A DNA stretch of 64,000 bases. Origin: Epiperipatus broadwayi. Lineage: Eukaryota > Onychophora > Udeonychophora > Euonychophora > Peripatidae. The notes beneath the pieces are model-generated. The model did not search any database, was not told the origin of the DNA, and was given only the letters and a program-made list of their open reading frames with translations. The position numbers and the translations under genes were made by a program. Shown piece after piece: positions 61,107 through 64,000 of the stretch (positions within the stretch are counted from its first letter, which is position 1; every line of letters starts with the position of its first letter). The stretch is taken from positions 23,021,401 to 23,085,400 of the forward strand of contig JAQFVV010000001.1 in the NCBI GenBank assembly GCA_028023455.1. The letters run 5' to 3'.

Positions 61107-61384
61107 CAGAGGTCCCCAACCCTATGCCCGTGGGCACCCGCCGCTATGCGAACATGATAAAAAATTATTTATCTGATACAAATAAATTTAATTTTTAAGA
61201 TTTCTTATAAATTATTGTATTATATTGTAATCAAATTGTAAGTCATACTATACTTTTACAGTGTAAAAGAGTCTATTATTAAAAATATCCAACTATAAAT
61301 TTACATTGAAAAAATAAATAGTGCCCACCACCTGGTCGGTATTATAAAATGTGCTCTTAAGTGCAAAAAGGTTGAGGATCACTG
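61107..61384. mobile_element. hAT-type MITE with perfect 8-bp target duplication
   Basis: The element is 278 bp with ends CAGAGGTCCCCAACC and GGTTGAGGATCACTG. These are imperfect inverted repeats of the CAGNGGTCCCCAACC type found in hAT/Charlie-like elements. The 8-bp sequence TTCTAAGC flanks both sides exactly (61099-61106 and 61385-61392), the target length of hAT. Inner inverted motifs GTGGGCACC / GTGCCCACC also fit. The centre is AT-rich filler with no coding capacity, so it relied on a transposase made elsewhere. Confidence 0.92.
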
Positions 61385-61699
61385 TTCTAAGCTCTTGTAA
61401 AATTAAGTCATTACTGACCAAATGGTATAACCAATTTTATTAAAAGGAAATTTTCAATAAGCTTTATGTATTGATCAATTCAAAATCAAGATGCATTAAC
61501 TCATGTTAGTCTAAAATAAAATTAATAGTTAAACTGGAATTCCGGAACTTATAAAAAAGAGATTGATCAAATTATTGCCTAACAATTTTACAAGAAGAAA
61601 CATTCAACTAGAGAACCACGAAGATTTAAAATAAGAAAAAAATCCATGATAAAATAAGATATTGTAATGTGTACACATTTACATTTATAAATATTATTT

Positions 61700-62345
61700 G
61701 GTACTGTTCTATTAGCTCGTGTCAGCCACTTGATGGCATTATTTATATGCAAAAACACATAAATATGCTGTTTATATGGCCATCAGCCTTATTTCTATGT
61801 GAAAGCACAGAAAAAGGCTGTTCTTCATGTTATGCACTTTATCCCAATGCTGACAGTTCAAAGTTTACTACAATATTGTCTGAGGGTGTCTGGACTTCAG
61901 CCTGCCACAACTCTTCAAATATGCATATCAAAGTAATTAGCTTACAAGTCATCTGACCTACTACTATTTCCTAACAATTGTAAACCCGTCACCATACTTC
62001 CCTACTCAATGTGAAACCTTCAAAAATTTTGGAAAGGATATGTTTGACCAGCTCACATTTGCATGAGAACACGTCCGCGACAAATAAAATGGCTGACTGC
62101 AAAATCGAGCTGTTCAAATTGTGCCAACTGCTGTCCACAGAAACTGGCACAGTGGCATTTTTACAGGACAACATACTCCTACATGCCAAGAGATGTGTGT
62201 GTAGTGAAACAATGAGATTGAATTATGTCCAAAACCATCTCGCTGTTCTGATGCAAGTCCCGTTCCTGTCGGCAAAAGTCTTCTCTTTGAAAGGAGACCT
62301 GCTTCAACGGCTCCAAAATCCCATTTGTTTTTAAAGTCTTAGTGT
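61700..62345 (+). mobile_element. Broken Merlin/ISXO2-like DNA transposon
   Basis: The left end (61700-61734) matches the TIR of the element at 33298: GTACTGTTCTAT..CGTGTCAGCCACTTGAT. From 62089 one frame reads MADCKIELFKLCQ, then GTVAFLQDNILLHAKRC and C-SETMRL. After a frame change near 62245 it continues as CKSRSCRQKSSL, a stop, then FNGSKIPF. This order (FLQ-LLH, C-C-M, CxxxxC, then F-SK) is that of the ISXO2/Merlin zinc-ribbon N-terminus. The catalytic part is not seen, and no right TIR was found with certainty. A minus-strand frame at 61989-62189 overlaps it and is its shadow. Confidence 0.55.
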
Positions 62346-64000
62346 GAGCCTGGTTCAGGAATGAAGCATGCTTCGGTAGCTTATGTCCATATTTTTGGTT
62401 GGCCCATTTAGGAGAAGTTCACTCTGGGCATCTCCAGTATTTAAGGATTGGCCAATGAAGTATTTTGGAAAGCAATAAAAGAATATAGACACATGATACC
62501 AAGTACTAAACAGCATTGCAGATACAGTGAAACAACCTGATTAACATTAATATATAAGTATACCACCCCCTCCTCCAAAAAAAAAAACCCAATCCATTAT
62601 GAAATGAATAAAAAACCTTTTTTTCAGTAAAGACATTTAATTAATTTAGATGCGAGTATTACACCAGTATTTTATTTTTAGCATGAGTAATTATTAATAG
62701 CTATTGTTGAACTATTTATGCACATAGATCTGATTCTTATTGAATATTTAAATCTATGAAAAAAGATCGCACAGTACCTCTATTTCAAAGATTAAATTAG
62801 TAGACATGTATATAATTATTGGCCTTCTAATGCATAATTAATTAATACATATCTGCTTTGATTAAGTATACATATATAATAAATATAACTTGTCTAATTT
62901 ATTTACAAACGAGTTCCGCCTTACATAGGGTGAGAGTAAAATTTGAAGAAAAAATTGTTTTAAACTTATTATAATTTTTATCATCCAACTTCTTCTCATT
63001 TATATACATATATTCCACATCATCAACTAAATAACATGAACAAACTTGTTGATTTTGTAGATATGCTAACATTACATTAATATATAGATATTAAAAATTA
63101 ATTTTTATACCGCGGCCCAGTAATGTTATATTTCTGTGATTTTGCATAGCATCGGTTTTGTTAAAAAAATTTTTTTGCCTTGATTAAAATGATATGGGAT
63201 CATCCTTGTCTTCAAAAGAAAAAGGGGAGAAAAATTCAAATAATTTTTCTTTTTTAATGTGTGTGTGATATAATTTTTATAAAGATTTGATTATTGTAAG
63301 GGAATAACTTATCTAAATGAAATTTTAAGTAATTAAGAAGAATTAGAAGGGAATAATAAATGTACGTGGAGTATGAAATTATTTGTAAATTGTATGGAGA
63401 TTGATTATATGTATTAAGTTTAGGTTGGTAAGGATTATCATTTATTATATATTTTTTTATTTTTGTTATTTATGTATTAAATTTATTTAAAAAGTACTTA
63501 AAAATAGTTATTTCAGACATTTTTTGTTTTTATTCACAAGTTATCCATTCGGTGAATTATCAGTGGTTATGAACTGACTTTATTATAGAATTCTGCTTTA
63601 AAGAATTTTTAGATCATTCCAAAGAAATTATTTAATATTAGAATGAAGGCCTTTGTGATCCTGAAGTTAGTTTAGGCAAAATGGTATTTGAAGTATATGT
63701 ATATATGGACATCCAGATGGTTCTCTAAATAATTATTTGGATGGCACAAAGGTAAAGATCACTTTTAAAGTTCTCATACTTCCTGTTACTTTATAGATTT
63801 ATTGATGGCAATAAACTTGTTGTACCACATGATCTAGAGTATTGATGATGATCAGCATTGATAGAATGATCCCAGGACTTTTTTGATATAAAATTACTTT
63901 ATAATTATTTTGATCACTTATGTATGAACATGGAGATAAAATATTAATTGCTTTTATATTATATCTAAGTTTGGCATTGACTAGGTAAGGATTATACCCC
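62346..64000. other. No gene seen
   Basis: AT-rich sequence to the window edge. ACAGTACC at about 62774 could be a decayed right end of the Merlin-like element, but eight bases are not enough to claim it. A short GC-rich patch (ACCGCGGCCCAG) stands at 63109-63120. Confidence 0.45.

Noticed and set aside
62700-62780. ACAGTACC as the right end of the Merlin-like element
   Set aside because: Only eight bases match, and the flanks do not give a target duplication.
1-64000. CRISPR arrays, operons, ribosome binding sites, prokaryotic systems, rRNA and intact tRNA genes
   Set aside because: None seen; the sequence is eukaryotic, and the only tRNA-like pieces are decayed SINE modules.

Overview
This is AT-rich animal DNA (roughly a quarter G+C by eye) with long introns and many decayed transposable elements. 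I see no bacterial or viral gene organisation. The one host gene I can reconstruct is on the minus strand: a sarcalumenin (SRL)-like gene running from about 59.39 kb down to 5.5 kb. Five coding exons join in frame with good splice sites and encode about 819 residues: a hydrophobic N-terminal segment, a Cys/Pro-rich stretch, about 250 Glu/Lys-rich residues, and an EHD/dynamin-type GTPase fold (GPWSSGKT, PTTTDF, DTPG, NKAD) with no EH domain. Every intron inside the coding sequence is phase 1. An AT-rich invertebrate, perhaps an arthropod, fits best, but nothing here fixes the species.

Layout: 1-2757 is a broken RTE-type LINE. 2758-5501 is the downstream flank and probable 3' UTR. The last four exons lie at 5502-6538, 13344-13460, 17779-18942 and 19065-19121. 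The first coding exon is at 59254-59365, so intron 1 is about 40 kb. A pyrimidine-rich acceptor just before that exon suggests a further, non-coding leader exon upstream, possibly outside the window.

Intron 1 is full of repeats: a 475-bp unit arranged direct-direct-inverted (21990-23420) between 13-bp direct repeats; tRNA-like SINE modules in an inverted repeat (25145-25668); a long snap-back palindrome with a hammerhead-like core (29812-30020); three more RTE fragments (31.6-33.0, 46.7-46.9, 50.8-52.8 kb); a 1.3-kb TIR element between about 210-bp direct repeats (33.1-34.8 kb); a 435-bp unit, again direct-direct-inverted (45254-46330), with a third copy at 57.4 kb; and an island richer in CpG with a TATA/Inr pair (48.3-50.4 kb). 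Upstream of the first coding exon are a tRNA-like SINE, a hAT-type MITE with a perfect 8-bp target duplication (61107-61384), and a broken Merlin/ISXO2-like transposase element (61700-62345).

Only the SRL-like gene looks functional. The rest is intron sequence shaped by several transposon families.
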